A stretch of 31,728 nt of DNA from contig DATKMP010000106.1 of NCBI GenBank assembly GCA_035541775.1, positions 1 to 31,728 on the forward strand, read 5' to 3'. Below the pieces are notes generated by a model. The model did not search any database, had not been told where the DNA came from, and worked only from the letters and a program-made list of their open reading frames with translations. Numbering within the stretch: position 1 is the first letter of the stretch; each line of letters starts with the position of its first letter. The position numbers and the translations under genes are program-made. This stretch comes from DATKMP01 sp035541775. GTDB taxonomy: Bacteria > Bacteroidota > Ignavibacteria > UBA10030. This document shows, piece after piece, positions 15,242 through 24,675 of this stretch.

Positions 15242-16800
15242 TTCGGCTGCATCTTTACGATCGGCAAAATCATTTCTTCCATCGAAATGCCGCCGTGCTG
15301 AAAACTATCGCGATAGTAATTAAGATAACGATGATATTCAGTCGGATAAACGAAGAAATAATCTTCCTTTGCCACCGTGCAATTCGTCGTGACACTGCTA
15401 CGCGGCAATTTGTACTCGGCCGGGTCTTTGATAAAAACGGCTTGATGGTTATCGACCTTTAAATTCCTGCCAAATTTGTATCGCAGATTCGTCGATGTTT
15501 CGCGGTCACCGATAATTTTCGTTCCCCGCAGACAGCGCACACTGCCATGATCGGTTGTCAAAATAATTTTGACATTTTTCTGTGTACTTAATGTCTTCAA
15601 CATGCCGAAGAGCGACGAATGTTGAAACCACGAACGCGTCAGCGAACGGTATGCCGCCTCATCCGGCGCAATTTCTTTGAGTAACGGCGAATCGGAGCGG
15701 CCGTGTGCAAGCATATCAACGAAATTCACAACGATTGAAGTTAACCGCGTGTGCATGTACGAAAGGATGTTGTTTTCGATTTGCTTGCCGAATTCAGGAT
15801 CAAGAATTTTTACGTACTTCGTTTCCGGTTTGAGGACGATCCGGCGGCGCGCCAGTAATTTATCTAACAACTCATGCTCATTTCGATTTAAGCTGGATTC
15901 GTCCTCTGCTCCCTCTGTCCATATTTCAGGATACTGACGCGCGAGATCGTTCGGATAGTAACCACTGAAAATAGCATTACGAGAAAATGGTGTTGCGGTC
16001 GGCAGGATGCTGAGATAGTATTGTTTTTCGATGGTAAAAAATTCCGCCAGCAATTCTTCCATCACCACCCATTGGTCCAATCGCAAACAATCGACGACAA
16101 AAAAGAAAACCGATGTTCGTTCGTGTAGTTCCGGTATCACCACTCGATCCACAATTTCCGGCGAAAACATGAAAGGCCGGTCGGTTTGCTCCACCCATTT
16201 TCCATAATTCTTTTCGACAAATTTAGAAAATTCTGCATTGCATTCGCGCTTTTGATCCAACAACGTCTGCCGCAGCCCCAATCCTTGATGCACATCGAGT
16301 TCAACATCCCAGCTTGTAATTTTGAGATAAAGTTCGATCCATTCTTCCATCGATAACGGTTGCAGAAGCTGCATGCTGATATTTTGGAATTCTTTAATGT
16401 AATCGCGCGAGACAACCTGACTCGTAATTTTTTTTGCTTCAAGAATTTTCTTGCATGCCATGAGAATCTGGCTGGGGTTGACGGGCTTCACTAAGTAGTC
16501 GGTAATTTTGCTGCCGAGGGCTTCTTCCATTAAACTTTCTGCTTCGCTTTTCGTCACCATTACCACCGGTAAGGCAGGGGAAATTTCTTTAACGGCGGCA
16601 AGCGTTTGCAATCCGCCTAACCCCGGCATCATTTCATCAAGAAAGACCAAATCGAAAGATGTTCCTTTCACCAATTCGATTGCATCTTCGCCGTTCGCGG
16701 CCGTTTCCACATGATACCCTTTTTGTTCCAGCAGCCGCAGATGCGCCCGCAACAAATCAATTTCATCATCGACCCATAATATTTTTTTTACAGCGTCCAT
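15238..16800 (-). CDS. porX: PorX: response regulator with PglZ (alkaline-phosphatase-like) effector domain
   Basis: A 520-aa protein. The N-terminal receiver has D11/D12, phospho-acceptor D55 (LVFLDEMMPG), T83 and K105. A helical linker leads to a PglZ domain of the alkaline phosphatase superfamily with metal-site candidates D237 (VVDCLRLDQW), T270 (TATPFSRNA), D362 and H366 (NFVDMLAHGRS), and D417/H418 (LTTDHGS). This is the size and layout of PorX, the regulator that with the kinase PorY controls type IX secretion in Porphyromonas, and for which phosphodiesterase activity on cyclic oligonucleotides and a link to an ECF sigma factor have been reported. All catalytic-type residues appear present. 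It is 56 bases downstream of sprA and has an AAGGA Shine-Dalgarno (16811-16807). No porY homologue is in the window. Confidence 0.94.
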   Translation of the reverse strand: MDAVKKILWVDDEIDLLRAHLRLLEQKGYHVETAANGEDAIELVKGTSFDLVFLDEMMPGLGGLQTLAAVKEISPALPVVMVTKSEAESLMEEALGSKITDYLVKPVNPSQILMACKKILEAKKITSQVVSRDYIKEFQNISMQLLQPLSMEEWIELYLKITSWDVELDVHQGLGLRQTLLDQKRECNAEFSKFVEKNYGKWVEQTDRPFMFSPEIVDRVVIPELHERTSVFFFVVDCLRLDQWVVMEELLAEFFTIEKQYYLSILPTATPFSRNAIFSGYYPNDLARQYPEIWTEGAEDESSLNRNEHELLDKLLARRRIVLKPETKYVKILDPEFGKQIENNILSYMHTRLTSIVVNFVDMLAHGRSDSPLLKEIAPDEAAYRSLTRSWFQHSSLFGMLKTLSTQKNVKIILTTDHGSVRCLRGTKIIGDRETSTNLRYKFGRNLKVDNHQAVFIKDPAEYKLPRSSVTTNCTVAKEDYFFVYPTEYHRYLNYYRDSFQHGGISMEEMILPIVKMQPK

Positions 16801-16856
16801 TGTATATCCTTAAAAATAATATCGATTAAACGGGAGAGAAGCAATGCTGCTGCCCG

Positions 16857-19800
16857 CTATTGAATGGCGATATGAATATCGACGCCGCCTTCGTTTGTGG
16901 TAGAGCCGGTGATGGTTGAGCCGCTCGCGTCGGGTTCAATTTTTTTGTACCGATAATATGCTTGCGCTGTTACGCGCGCACTGAGTGTATATTTTAAACT
17001 CGGTTCCAACGTCATGGTACTGGAACCGCCGTTGGGAATACCGCTTGATGAATAGTTGTTAAAGTCGAACAATGTTTGGCTGCTGTGTTCCACGGTATAA
17101 TGGATGCTAAAGTCGATATCGTTCGACAGCGATAATCCCAGAAAAGGAATTTGCATTCCTGTTCTTCCATACGTAAAGGAAAACGAGGTACTGGTAGAAG
17201 AATTTTCATTCACCTGCGCACTTGAAGGAACGAGATCGTATGCATCGCTCGTCCCGTATCGGAAGGTGGCATTCATATTGCCTTTAACAAATTCTTTGAG
17301 GGTAAAATTCAAACCGACCAAAGGATTAAAAGCATAGTTAATCGTCTGACTTTGTATCGTTTTGGCATAATCATCCGTTTCTGCACTGGTCCAGCGTTCT
17401 TTATAGGAAGACATGTACGCATGGTCCAAGGAAGCGCGCGAGGCGATCATACTGATGAGCGGTAATTTTTCCAGCCCATCCCAATGGAACGACCAGTTGG
17501 CGCGCGGCGCAAGGTCGCCGAGAATTTTGGACAGCCACGGCATGCCTTCAAATCCCTCGCGGAATGCCTGCGAAAGTTTTGCACCGGGGGTGGATGATGA
17601 ATCGCCAGGATCTGCCGCTTGCAATTGTTGGTATTTATTGTTGACTTCATCTATCCCCATCTTTAAATTTTTAAAAATAAAGACCGGCGGAAGTGTGAAA
17701 AATGATCGGCTCATATCTCCGCTCAGCGTGCGGTTGGTAATAACAGGTATTGCATGTAACGGATCTGTCGATGACGTAATATTTTCTGCATAGGACCAAC
17801 CGACGTTCCAATTGAGCGAAAGCTGTGTGCCTTCCCACAATGGACGCGATGTTTGCATGGTAATATTATTGTTTTGCGAATAGACATCGGTCAAAGTTGC
17901 GGTGGTATTTGCACTATCTTTGCTTTGAGCGCGAATGCCCGGGATCGTATAACCGGTAATGAATGGGAAGGAGTTTTTCAACTTCATCACCATCTCGCCG
18001 TTAGGATCCGATATCAGTCCCAATTGATATAACAAGGAAGGCCCGTTATCCGGTAAGGAGGATTGGAGAAAAGGCACGCGCGCAAAAATATTTGCAAAGC
18101 CGTTCCCGCCCACAATGCCATTGTTCTGCGCACTATTTTGCTGCGAGAACACAAAGTTAAATCTCTCGAAACCGAAAATCGTCTCTTTGAACAACAAACG
18201 GGAAATTTTATCAAGTTGTTCAGCCAAATTTATTTTCGGCTTGCCTCCTTTGGTCGTATCCGCAGCGGGTCGTACATAAGTCGGCGACCAAAGCAAATCT
18301 GCAACAGGTTTTGCATTGACATCCAACGTAAAATTCACAGCTCCGTTCCAATTGGCCGCCTTTCCCAGTTCTGCCGCCTGGATATTGTCGCTCCAACCGT
18401 AGTTGACACTGTATTTGAAATTGGGTGTGAATATTTTATCCAGACCGAGAATATGCGGAGCAGTAACTTTTGTGTTAAACGATATCGATTGTCCGTAATT
18501 CTGATCCATACCGAAATTAATTAACCGGTCGCTGAAGAAAATATCTTTCATGATATCTGAAAACGACCGCTGCTGACCATCCCGGTTTATTTCAAAATTG
18601 CTCAAACTGCTGCTGACCGAAACATGATAATCGGTACCAAAATCGAACAAACCGCCTTCAAAAAATTTCCAGCTAAAGCCCAAAGAACGCTGCCCCGTAA
18701 AGCTTCGCGTCGTATCGATGGTACTGATAAACCGTGTCTGCGAATACGACTGACTTCTCGCCAACGACGCCCCGACGGATATTTGGCTCGGCGTGAAAAA
18801 TACTTTCATCGTTTTCCATGGCCTGAACAGAAAAAAATCACCAAAAACAGAAAATGGCGCGATGTAATTATTTTGACTTAAGGGAAGCGCATAAGCAAAA
18901 TTCGCATTCCAATTCCATGCTTCTGAATGCTCAATGGTTGTACTGCGATTTCGCGCATTGGTGTACGTAAAGCCAAAACTCATACGGTTGATGGTTTCTG
19001 TGATAAGCCACGTACTCAACGGAATATTTAAGTGAATCGTTGGTACAGCATACGTATCTGTAACATTCAACGTTTGCGTACTGGCGATCAGCTCTGTGGT
19101 GTTGGCATATTGTTTTCGTGAAGCCGCCGAGGAATCCGCAGTTTTATATGCTTCGACCGCTTTATCGACTAAGACATCCGTTCCGGGCATATACAACGGA
19201 TTGGAAAATCCTTCCGTGTGTGAATAGGCAAAAGCAAGATTGGTACCGTTCCATGATTCGGGCAAAAACTTTTCCCAGTTGACCGTTGCCGCCAAATTCC
19301 AATTGATGCCTGTATTGTAACTGCCAAAATGATCTTCCAATCCATGGAAATAGGGATTGGTTTGGCTGTATCCAAATGAAATCGACGCGACGTCTGCAAA
19401 CTTCACACCTGCTTCCAAACGATATGCCCAGCCCGGGGTATTATCCACATCCAACAGCCGTAATTCATCGCACCAAACTTCCCCGTGGAGCGAATTTGTT
19501 TTATTATTATTAAACACACCGATAGAAATATAGGTTATGGATGTCAAAGACGGATTTCCTCGCAATTGATATGTTGCATGCCAAACATTCCCGCTCACGG
19601 AATCTCGTACAGAAAAACCATTGCTATCTATTTTACTAAATTTTAATTTTGTGAGATCTGCAAAATGGATTTCCATACTGTTCGCTTGCGTAACATCGTT
19701 GCCGGCAAGCCATCCCGGTGCGATCGGCGCACGATACTCATAATAATTCAGCGAGTCTGTTCCAAACCGGAAAATTAATTCCGCATCATAAGCACTATGG

Positions 19801-22800
19801 GTAGTATCGTAATTAAAACGTACATACTGTTTCGTGTCCACATCCGTGTTATCTTGTCCATGGATAAACATTTTCAGCGTGTGGTAATTAAACATATTTA
19901 AGGGACGCGCTTTGAACCATTTTATTGCATCGCGTTCTTGTCCAGCCGGTACATAATTTAAAATCAAGGATAACGATTGTTCGTTGCCAAAAAGATTTTG
20001 GTCGGGACGCGTTAAATCTCTCGGGCGCGAAACACCGATCGGACCTGTGTCATAATTCGGATCATCTTCATAGCTCACAACGCCGACTTTAAAGGTCGTG
20101 TCATTTTGGTCCAGCGGCGTCCACTGATTTCCAACAAGATTGAAATCCGTCATCCGGAACAAGACTGAATCTTTTGTTCCGGTAACCCACATCCGCACCC
20201 CTTCAACGCTTGTCAAAGAAGGAGCGCCAATGGCTCGTGCATAATCGTTGAGCGGAATACGGACCTGAAGCCAACCATTACTATAAGGCGATCTGCCGAT
20301 GATGTAACTTTTAAAGACTGCATTGTTGGTATCCAACGGAAGTTCATATTCAAAATAAGAATTCGTCAGGTCGAGCACATTATTTCCATTCAAGTCTTCC
20401 GTGTTGGGAATATTGCCGGCGATACTCTTATAATTTCCTTCCATTCCGTTACAACCATCCCATTGTCTCGCAGTGCTTGGCGAGCAAAGCACATGATTAT
20501 TATCCGGGGGCTGCTTCCAATCATCGCCCGATGGATCGTCATAATATTGGGGATATTTTGTGATGAATGGTTTGAAGACCACTCGCTCTTGATCATCGAA
20601 AAGACTATCCAACCCGACATCGTTTTTGGGATCGAGCATGCCTGTTCTGATCGGTGTCCCTAACCCATCTTCCGTATCCAATCTTTTGTTGGCATTGACA
20701 TCTTCACTCATGTATCCAAGATCGATATTTAATTTTGCTGTCTTCGCAGCATCGCATTGCTGAACGTTGACCCACAGTTCGATAAAATTAATATTTTGAT
20801 CTTGCAAGTTCGTGGAATTCGTCCCTAAGACCAACTGGCATCCGCCCCAAGTATTTTCCCGGTGATTATGGGTGTTGTCTAAAATTGTAGAATCTAAATT
20901 CATCGAATAATTGTACATACCGCGTTCATACGGCCGGTAGAAAAAGTTCAAGACCGTGACTTGGCCTTCTCCCGTTGCATAAGATTTTCTTTTTCCCCAA
21001 ATAGTATCTATGATGACGTCTGTGGGAATAACATTGAACCATGTCGAGTGCGCTTTGTATTCCAATTTTTTGGATGCATCCAAAATGCCGCCGCCGGTGA
21101 GGTTATCATCGACCGGAATCGTTTTACCATCCGATGGTATGTATGAATCTAACCCTCGAATATAATACGGCGGGCTTGCTTCTTTCCATGCGGTATACGA
21201 AACACTTAATGGGATCGATTGGACCGATCCTTCAAAGTCATCGACATACGCCACGCTTTTTCCATGATCTGATGGAATAGGGCTTGTGCGCGTATTGGGA
21301 TTAGGAGACATATACGCATATTCACCGCGTAAAGTGATTTGAGATGGCGCCAGTGTTTTGATACCCGGCAAATAGTTCAATGCGTCCGTCAGCCATGGAG
21401 CTTGAAACGAAGTCGAACCATCGAAACCCATAATCGTATTGGAAATCGGTTCTTCGCCCAATCGAACTTTGTCGCTTAAGGATTCCTGCGTCATGTTCAT
21501 AATCGTGAACCCCAGCGTAGTATTTTTCGATAAACTTAATTCAGCACGTGCACCGGTCAACGTTTTCGAAGCAAGCTGGAACATATCGTTTGCTTCATAT
21601 TTAATTTGCAGATTTTTTCCGGGAGTCAAGAAGGATTGATTTTTGATCGTCACCGTTCCCGAAATATAATCCACGGTATAATCATTGTTCAAGACGGCAC
21701 GCTGCCCGTCAACATCGACCTCAACGCTTCCTTCAACAACATTAAAGCCGATCGAATAGGTTGACGACTGCGAACCTGTGACTGAACCGTCGAAGGAGTA
21801 AGCATTACGAATATCATTCACTGCTCCGTTGACTGTCGTATCGTAAATTGCTTGATACGAAAGTGAGTCGGCCAAATTCTGCGTCGCTAAATTTTGCGGG
21901 AATCCTCCGTGTTGGGTCGTAAGGAATCGATAAATACTTGCCGAACTAAACGGCTCGAGCACAGGAAAAATAATTTCTCCTCGGTTTTCATCTACCGTAA
22001 TTCCGTTGCCGGCGCTGGCGCTTCCTATATAGTCGAATACTTTATCCGGAATTTGCGTACCGGCATCGATATTGGCTTTATCCAATCCAAAGAGTTCCAG
22101 CAATCCCATATCATGCCCGGGCACAGTTTGTACCGGCGTTTGTCCCGACGGAGTATAATTGATGTTAAAAGTAAATCCCGTTTTTTTAATAGCGCGAACA
22201 CCCAGCAAATACCGGTTTTTTAACATCATACTCCATGCCGTTTTCATCTGCGGACTGCTTGGAAGATTTTTCGGACGAACAAGTTTCATCACTAAATTAG
22301 TGTGCAAAGTATCGTCCGGCGTGCTTGAACCATAATTCCCTACATCCTTATCGAGGATGGTAGTGTAAGCAACAGCAATCGCTTGCTCATCTTGAAGGCC
22401 GCATAGCATAGTAATAATTCCAGCATCGGCATTGTACGTGTAATCGGTGCCTTGCTGTAATTGAATAAACGCCCCTGCCACCATATTTTCAGTGCTGCCG
22501 CTCATACCGGTAGTGGCACTGCGATTTTTTTGGTACGCGATCGTTGTATCTCGATCTAAAAAGGCGACGACGTTTCGCTGCTTTGTCGTATTGGTTAAGG
22601 TCGCCGCCGATACCCAGACTTCTATCTTTTGAATCGATTTAGACGGATTGATAATCGGCTGTGCCGGCATATAAAGATTTTCATATAAACCGATGTACGA
22701 GGTATCGACAAAGTAATGGTCTTTGGAATAATCCGATGGACGAAGATGAAATGTTTGGGACGAAGAACCGCCTCCCACCGACATTTCTTTCATCTGCCCT

Positions 22801-23852
22801 TTTTTCTGTGAGGCAATGGTCGTCAACGATAATGGACCGGCTTGAAATTTTGCTTTGATACCGAACAAGGCCGAACTGCTCGAGATAAAGGAGGAATTGG
22901 TTGTCAACGATACGTTTCCTGCTTCGACACTCTGGACCACATCATCATCGTACCCTTGGTATTTAACATGCAATTGATTTTCATAATCGAACGTGCGCTG
23001 TGTATTCCAGTCCGCATCCATTTTTAACTTGTCGCCAATTTCTCCGCGCACATTGATCTGCACTTGCTGGCTAAACTGCGGCGTACTTTGCGATTGTCCG
23101 TTCGCGCTTGCAGTGAATAAATCGTATTGCACATTCTGAAACGCTGCGTGAATATCGACCGCTCCATTAATCGTAATGTTAATGTGCGGAGGCCCAAAGA
23201 TGCTGAAGATCGGATTCTTCGGAATCGGAATATCTATTTTGGTGATCTTCGCAAACACGTCGCTTAAACCGGCTTTCGTTTCTCCGGGAAGTTGATAGAA
23301 CTGTGTAAGAGATTCCCAGTTTCTTCTTACGGCGCCGCGCAATCGAAGCGCTGTATAATCTTCCATCTTCATATCGAGCGGCACACGGACATCGTTCGTC
23401 GAAACTCGCCGGCGAAGATGATACACATTCTGGTTCGAATCCAACACTGCTTCGCTTGTAACAGCCACCGGATCTTTTAAATACAACGATGGAGTTTTAC
23501 GATATTGCGTCTCCATCGCCGGAGCATCTTTTCGGGTATAACGAAGCTGTGCCACGCGAGCGGAAGAATCCCGAGGCAGCGACCGAAGATATTCTAAGAC
23601 AGCACGCGATGTATCCATGCCGGTTGCAGCAACATTCGTTCGTGCATTCCTCACCAATGCGGCACGTGCACGACGCGACATTTTTCCACCGGCGGGCGGT
23701 CCATCCGGCGGCGATTCGACATTGGCAATCGCTTCACCGGCTTCAAATCGGCCAGACGCATGTTCCCCATTGAAGGTACCGGCACACAAACATATGCCCA
23801 TGGGTATCCACACAAGGGTACGTAACCACCATGACGTTTGAACAGATTTCAC
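16857..23852 (-). CDS. sprA: SprA/Sov, outer-membrane translocon protein of the type IX secretion system
   Basis: A 2331-aa protein with an N-terminal signal peptide (about 1-34), within the 2300-2500 aa range of SprA. In Flavobacterium SprA forms a very large single-chain beta-barrel pore through which type IX cargo crosses the outer membrane; Sov is the Porphyromonas equivalent. Landmarks: YTVDYISGTVTIKN, VRLGEEPISNTIMGFDG, LRGEYAYMSPNPNTR (about 840-855), VAYVDDFEGSVQSIP (about 868-882), WCDELRLLDVDN (about 1465), and long C-terminal beta-rich stretches of alternating aromatic/polar residues. It is the first gene of a minus-strand group leading into porX. A candidate promoter lies at 23886-23914. 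Other type IX genes (porK-N, porU/V) are not in the window, and no protein here carries an obvious sorting domain. Confidence 0.94.
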   Translation of the reverse strand: MKSVQTSWWLRTLVWIPMGICLCAGTFNGEHASGRFEAGEAIANVESPPDGPPAGGKMSRRARAALVRNARTNVAATGMDTSRAVLEYLRSLPRDSSARVAQLRYTRKDAPAMETQYRKTPSLYLKDPVAVTSEAVLDSNQNVYHLRRRVSTNDVRVPLDMKMEDYTALRLRGAVRRNWESLTQFYQLPGETKAGLSDVFAKITKIDIPIPKNPIFSIFGPPHINITINGAVDIHAAFQNVQYDLFTASANGQSQSTPQFSQQVQINVRGEIGDKLKMDADWNTQRTFDYENQLHVKYQGYDDDVVQSVEAGNVSLTTNSSFISSSSALFGIKAKFQAGPLSLTTIASQKKGQMKEMSVGGGSSSQTFHLRPSDYSKDHYFVDTSYIGLYENLYMPAQPIINPSKSIQKIEVWVSAATLTNTTKQRNVVAFLDRDTTIAYQKNRSATTGMSGSTENMVAGAFIQLQQGTDYTYNADAGIITMLCGLQDEQAIAVAYTTILDKDVGNYGSSTPDDTLHTNLVMKLVRPKNLPSSPQMKTAWSMMLKNRYLLGVRAIKKTGFTFNINYTPSGQTPVQTVPGHDMGLLELFGLDKANIDAGTQIPDKVFDYIGSASAGNGITVDENRGEIIFPVLEPFSSASIYRFLTTQHGGFPQNLATQNLADSLSYQAIYDTTVNGAVNDIRNAYSFDGSVTGSQSSTYSIGFNVVEGSVEVDVDGQRAVLNNDYTVDYISGTVTIKNQSFLTPGKNLQIKYEANDMFQLASKTLTGARAELSLSKNTTLGFTIMNMTQESLSDKVRLGEEPISNTIMGFDGSTSFQAPWLTDALNYLPGIKTLAPSQITLRGEYAYMSPNPNTRTSPIPSDHGKSVAYVDDFEGSVQSIPLSVSYTAWKEASPPYYIRGLDSYIPSDGKTIPVDDNLTGGGILDASKKLEYKAHSTWFNVIPTDVIIDTIWGKRKSYATGEGQVTVLNFFYRPYERGMYNYSMNLDSTILDNTHNHRENTWGGCQLVLGTNSTNLQDQNINFIELWVNVQQCDAAKTAKLNIDLGYMSEDVNANKRLDTEDGLGTPIRTGMLDPKNDVGLDSLFDDQERVVFKPFITKYPQYYDDPSGDDWKQPPDNNHVLCSPSTARQWDGCNGMEGNYKSIAGNIPNTEDLNGNNVLDLTNSYFEYELPLDTNNAVFKSYIIGRSPYSNGWLQVRIPLNDYARAIGAPSLTSVEGVRMWVTGTKDSVLFRMTDFNLVGNQWTPLDQNDTTFKVGVVSYEDDPNYDTGPIGVSRPRDLTRPDQNLFGNEQSLSLILNYVPAGQERDAIKWFKARPLNMFNYHTLKMFIHGQDNTDVDTKQYVRFNYDTTHSAYDAELIFRFGTDSLNYYEYRAPIAPGWLAGNDVTQANSMEIHFADLTKLKFSKIDSNGFSVRDSVSGNVWHATYQLRGNPSLTSITYISIGVFNNNKTNSLHGEVWCDELRLLDVDNTPGWAYRLEAGVKFADVASISFGYSQTNPYFHGLEDHFGSYNTGINWNLAATVNWEKFLPESWNGTNLAFAYSHTEGFSNPLYMPGTDVLVDKAVEAYKTADSSAASRKQYANTTELIASTQTLNVTDTYAVPTIHLNIPLSTWLITETINRMSFGFTYTNARNRSTTIEHSEAWNWNANFAYALPLSQNNYIAPFSVFGDFFLFRPWKTMKVFFTPSQISVGASLARSQSYSQTRFISTIDTTRSFTGQRSLGFSWKFFEGGLFDFGTDYHVSVSSSLSNFEINRDGQQRSFSDIMKDIFFSDRLINFGMDQNYGQSISFNTKVTAPHILGLDKIFTPNFKYSVNYGWSDNIQAAELGKAANWNGAVNFTLDVNAKPVADLLWSPTYVRPAADTTKGGKPKINLAEQLDKISRLLFKETIFGFERFNFVFSQQNSAQNNGIVGGNGFANIFARVPFLQSSLPDNGPSLLYQLGLISDPNGEMVMKLKNSFPFITGYTIPGIRAQSKDSANTTATLTDVYSQNNNITMQTSRPLWEGTQLSLNWNVGWSYAENITSSTDPLHAIPVITNRTLSGDMSRSFFTLPPVFIFKNLKMGIDEVNNKYQQLQAADPGDSSSTPGAKLSQAFREGFEGMPWLSKILGDLAPRANWSFHWDGLEKLPLISMIASRASLDHAYMSSYKERWTSAETDDYAKTIQSQTINYAFNPLVGLNFTLKEFVKGNMNATFRYGTSDAYDLVPSSAQVNENSSTSTSFSFTYGRTGMQIPFLGLSLSNDIDFSIHYTVEHSSQTLFDFNNYSSSGIPNGGSSTMTLEPSLKYTLSARVTAQAYYRYKKIEPDASGSTITGSTTNEGGVDIHIAIQ

Positions 23853-23885
23853 TTATTCAGCACCAATCAAAGCACATCACTACGA

Positions 23886-23914
23886 ATTATAGACAACAAC
23901 ATCAAAAAACATCA
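23886..23914 (-). promoter_or_regulatory. Candidate promoter of sprA
   Basis: Minus-strand TATAAT (23891-23886) lies 33 bases before the sprA ATG. Seventeen bases upstream is TGATGT (23914-23909), a poor -35. The -10 is consensus, but the region is AT-rich, so chance is possible. The 193-base gap after ribE makes an own promoter for sprA plausible. Confidence 0.38.
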
Positions 23915-23985
23915 GTAGCTAAATGTTCGATATGGCTCCAGAGGGTATCAATGGGAAGAAATATAATGTTATTGTTTTTGCTCCA

Positions 23986-24023
23986 CAATTCATTTAAAAC
24001 ATACTGAAAAGCAAAATGAATTG
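23986..24023. repeat. 10-bp inverted repeat upstream of sprA
   Basis: CAATTCATTT (23986-23995) is mirrored by AAATGAATTG (24014-24023) with an 18-base loop. It lies between the ribE stop (24046) and the sprA start. It is AT-rich and not followed directly by a T-run on the minus strand, so it is a poor intrinsic terminator; it could be an operator for sprA or chance. Confidence 0.4.
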
Positions 24024-24045
24024 CAAGATACATTGTGTAAAAATT

Positions 24046-24654
24046 CTATTTTGATGAAACAAGCTTTCGCGTTTCTAATAACCGTTCTAAATATTTTCCG
24101 AGTACGTCAAATTCGAGATTCACGCTGCCGCCGGTTTTTAAATCTTTAAAAGTTGTCACTTCCATAGTATGGGGAATGATGGAGACAGCAAAACGTTGTT
24201 CTTTTACTTCTGCCATCGTCAAACTCACGCCATTCACGGCAATGGAACCGACAGGAATAAGATAATGTGAAAATCGTTTGGGAACGCGAATCCAAAAATG
24301 CCAGCTTGTAACACGGTCTTCCACGGACAACACCTTTCCCATGCCATCGACGTGGCCAAGTACAAAATGTCCACCGAGCCGGTCCGACGGCAACAAGGGA
24401 CGTTCGAGATTCACGGTACTGCCGATTTTCAAATTGCCCAGCGTTGTTTTCTTTAAGGTCTCTTCGACTGCTTGTACATCGAATGTGTTTGCCGTGTGCT
24501 TGATCACCGTCAAGCACACACCGTTCACCGCAATGCTATGATCGATCCGCAGCGTTTTCACTGTTTTCTTCCCGGCAATCGTGAAAATGACGCTGCCGCT
24601 TTTTGCTTTCAGGTTTTTGATGGTTCCTGTTTCTTCTACAAGTCCAGTGAACAT
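24046..24654 (-). CDS. ribE: Riboflavin synthase, alpha chain
   Basis: A 202-aa cytoplasmic enzyme that dismutates two 6,7-dimethyl-8-ribityllumazines to riboflavin. It begins with the diagnostic MFTGLVEETG and is made of two homologous lumazine-binding barrels (about 1-95 and 96-195), with VNGVCLTV in the first, GGHFVLGHVDG leading into the second, and VNGVSLTM in the second. Length is normal. It starts 21 bases after ribD stops, as the last gene of the minus-strand xseA-to-ribE group. Lumazine synthase (ribH) and ribAB are elsewhere. No FMN riboswitch is recognisable in front of the rib genes. Confidence 0.97.
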   Translation of the reverse strand: MFTGLVEETGTIKNLKAKSGSVIFTIAGKKTVKTLRIDHSIAVNGVCLTVIKHTANTFDVQAVEETLKKTTLGNLKIGSTVNLERPLLPSDRLGGHFVLGHVDGMGKVLSVEDRVTSWHFWIRVPKRFSHYLIPVGSIAVNGVSLTMAEVKEQRFAVSIIPHTMEVTTFKDLKTGGSVNLEFDVLGKYLERLLETRKLVSSK

Positions 24655-24675
24655 ATTGTTTCTTTCGATAAAATG

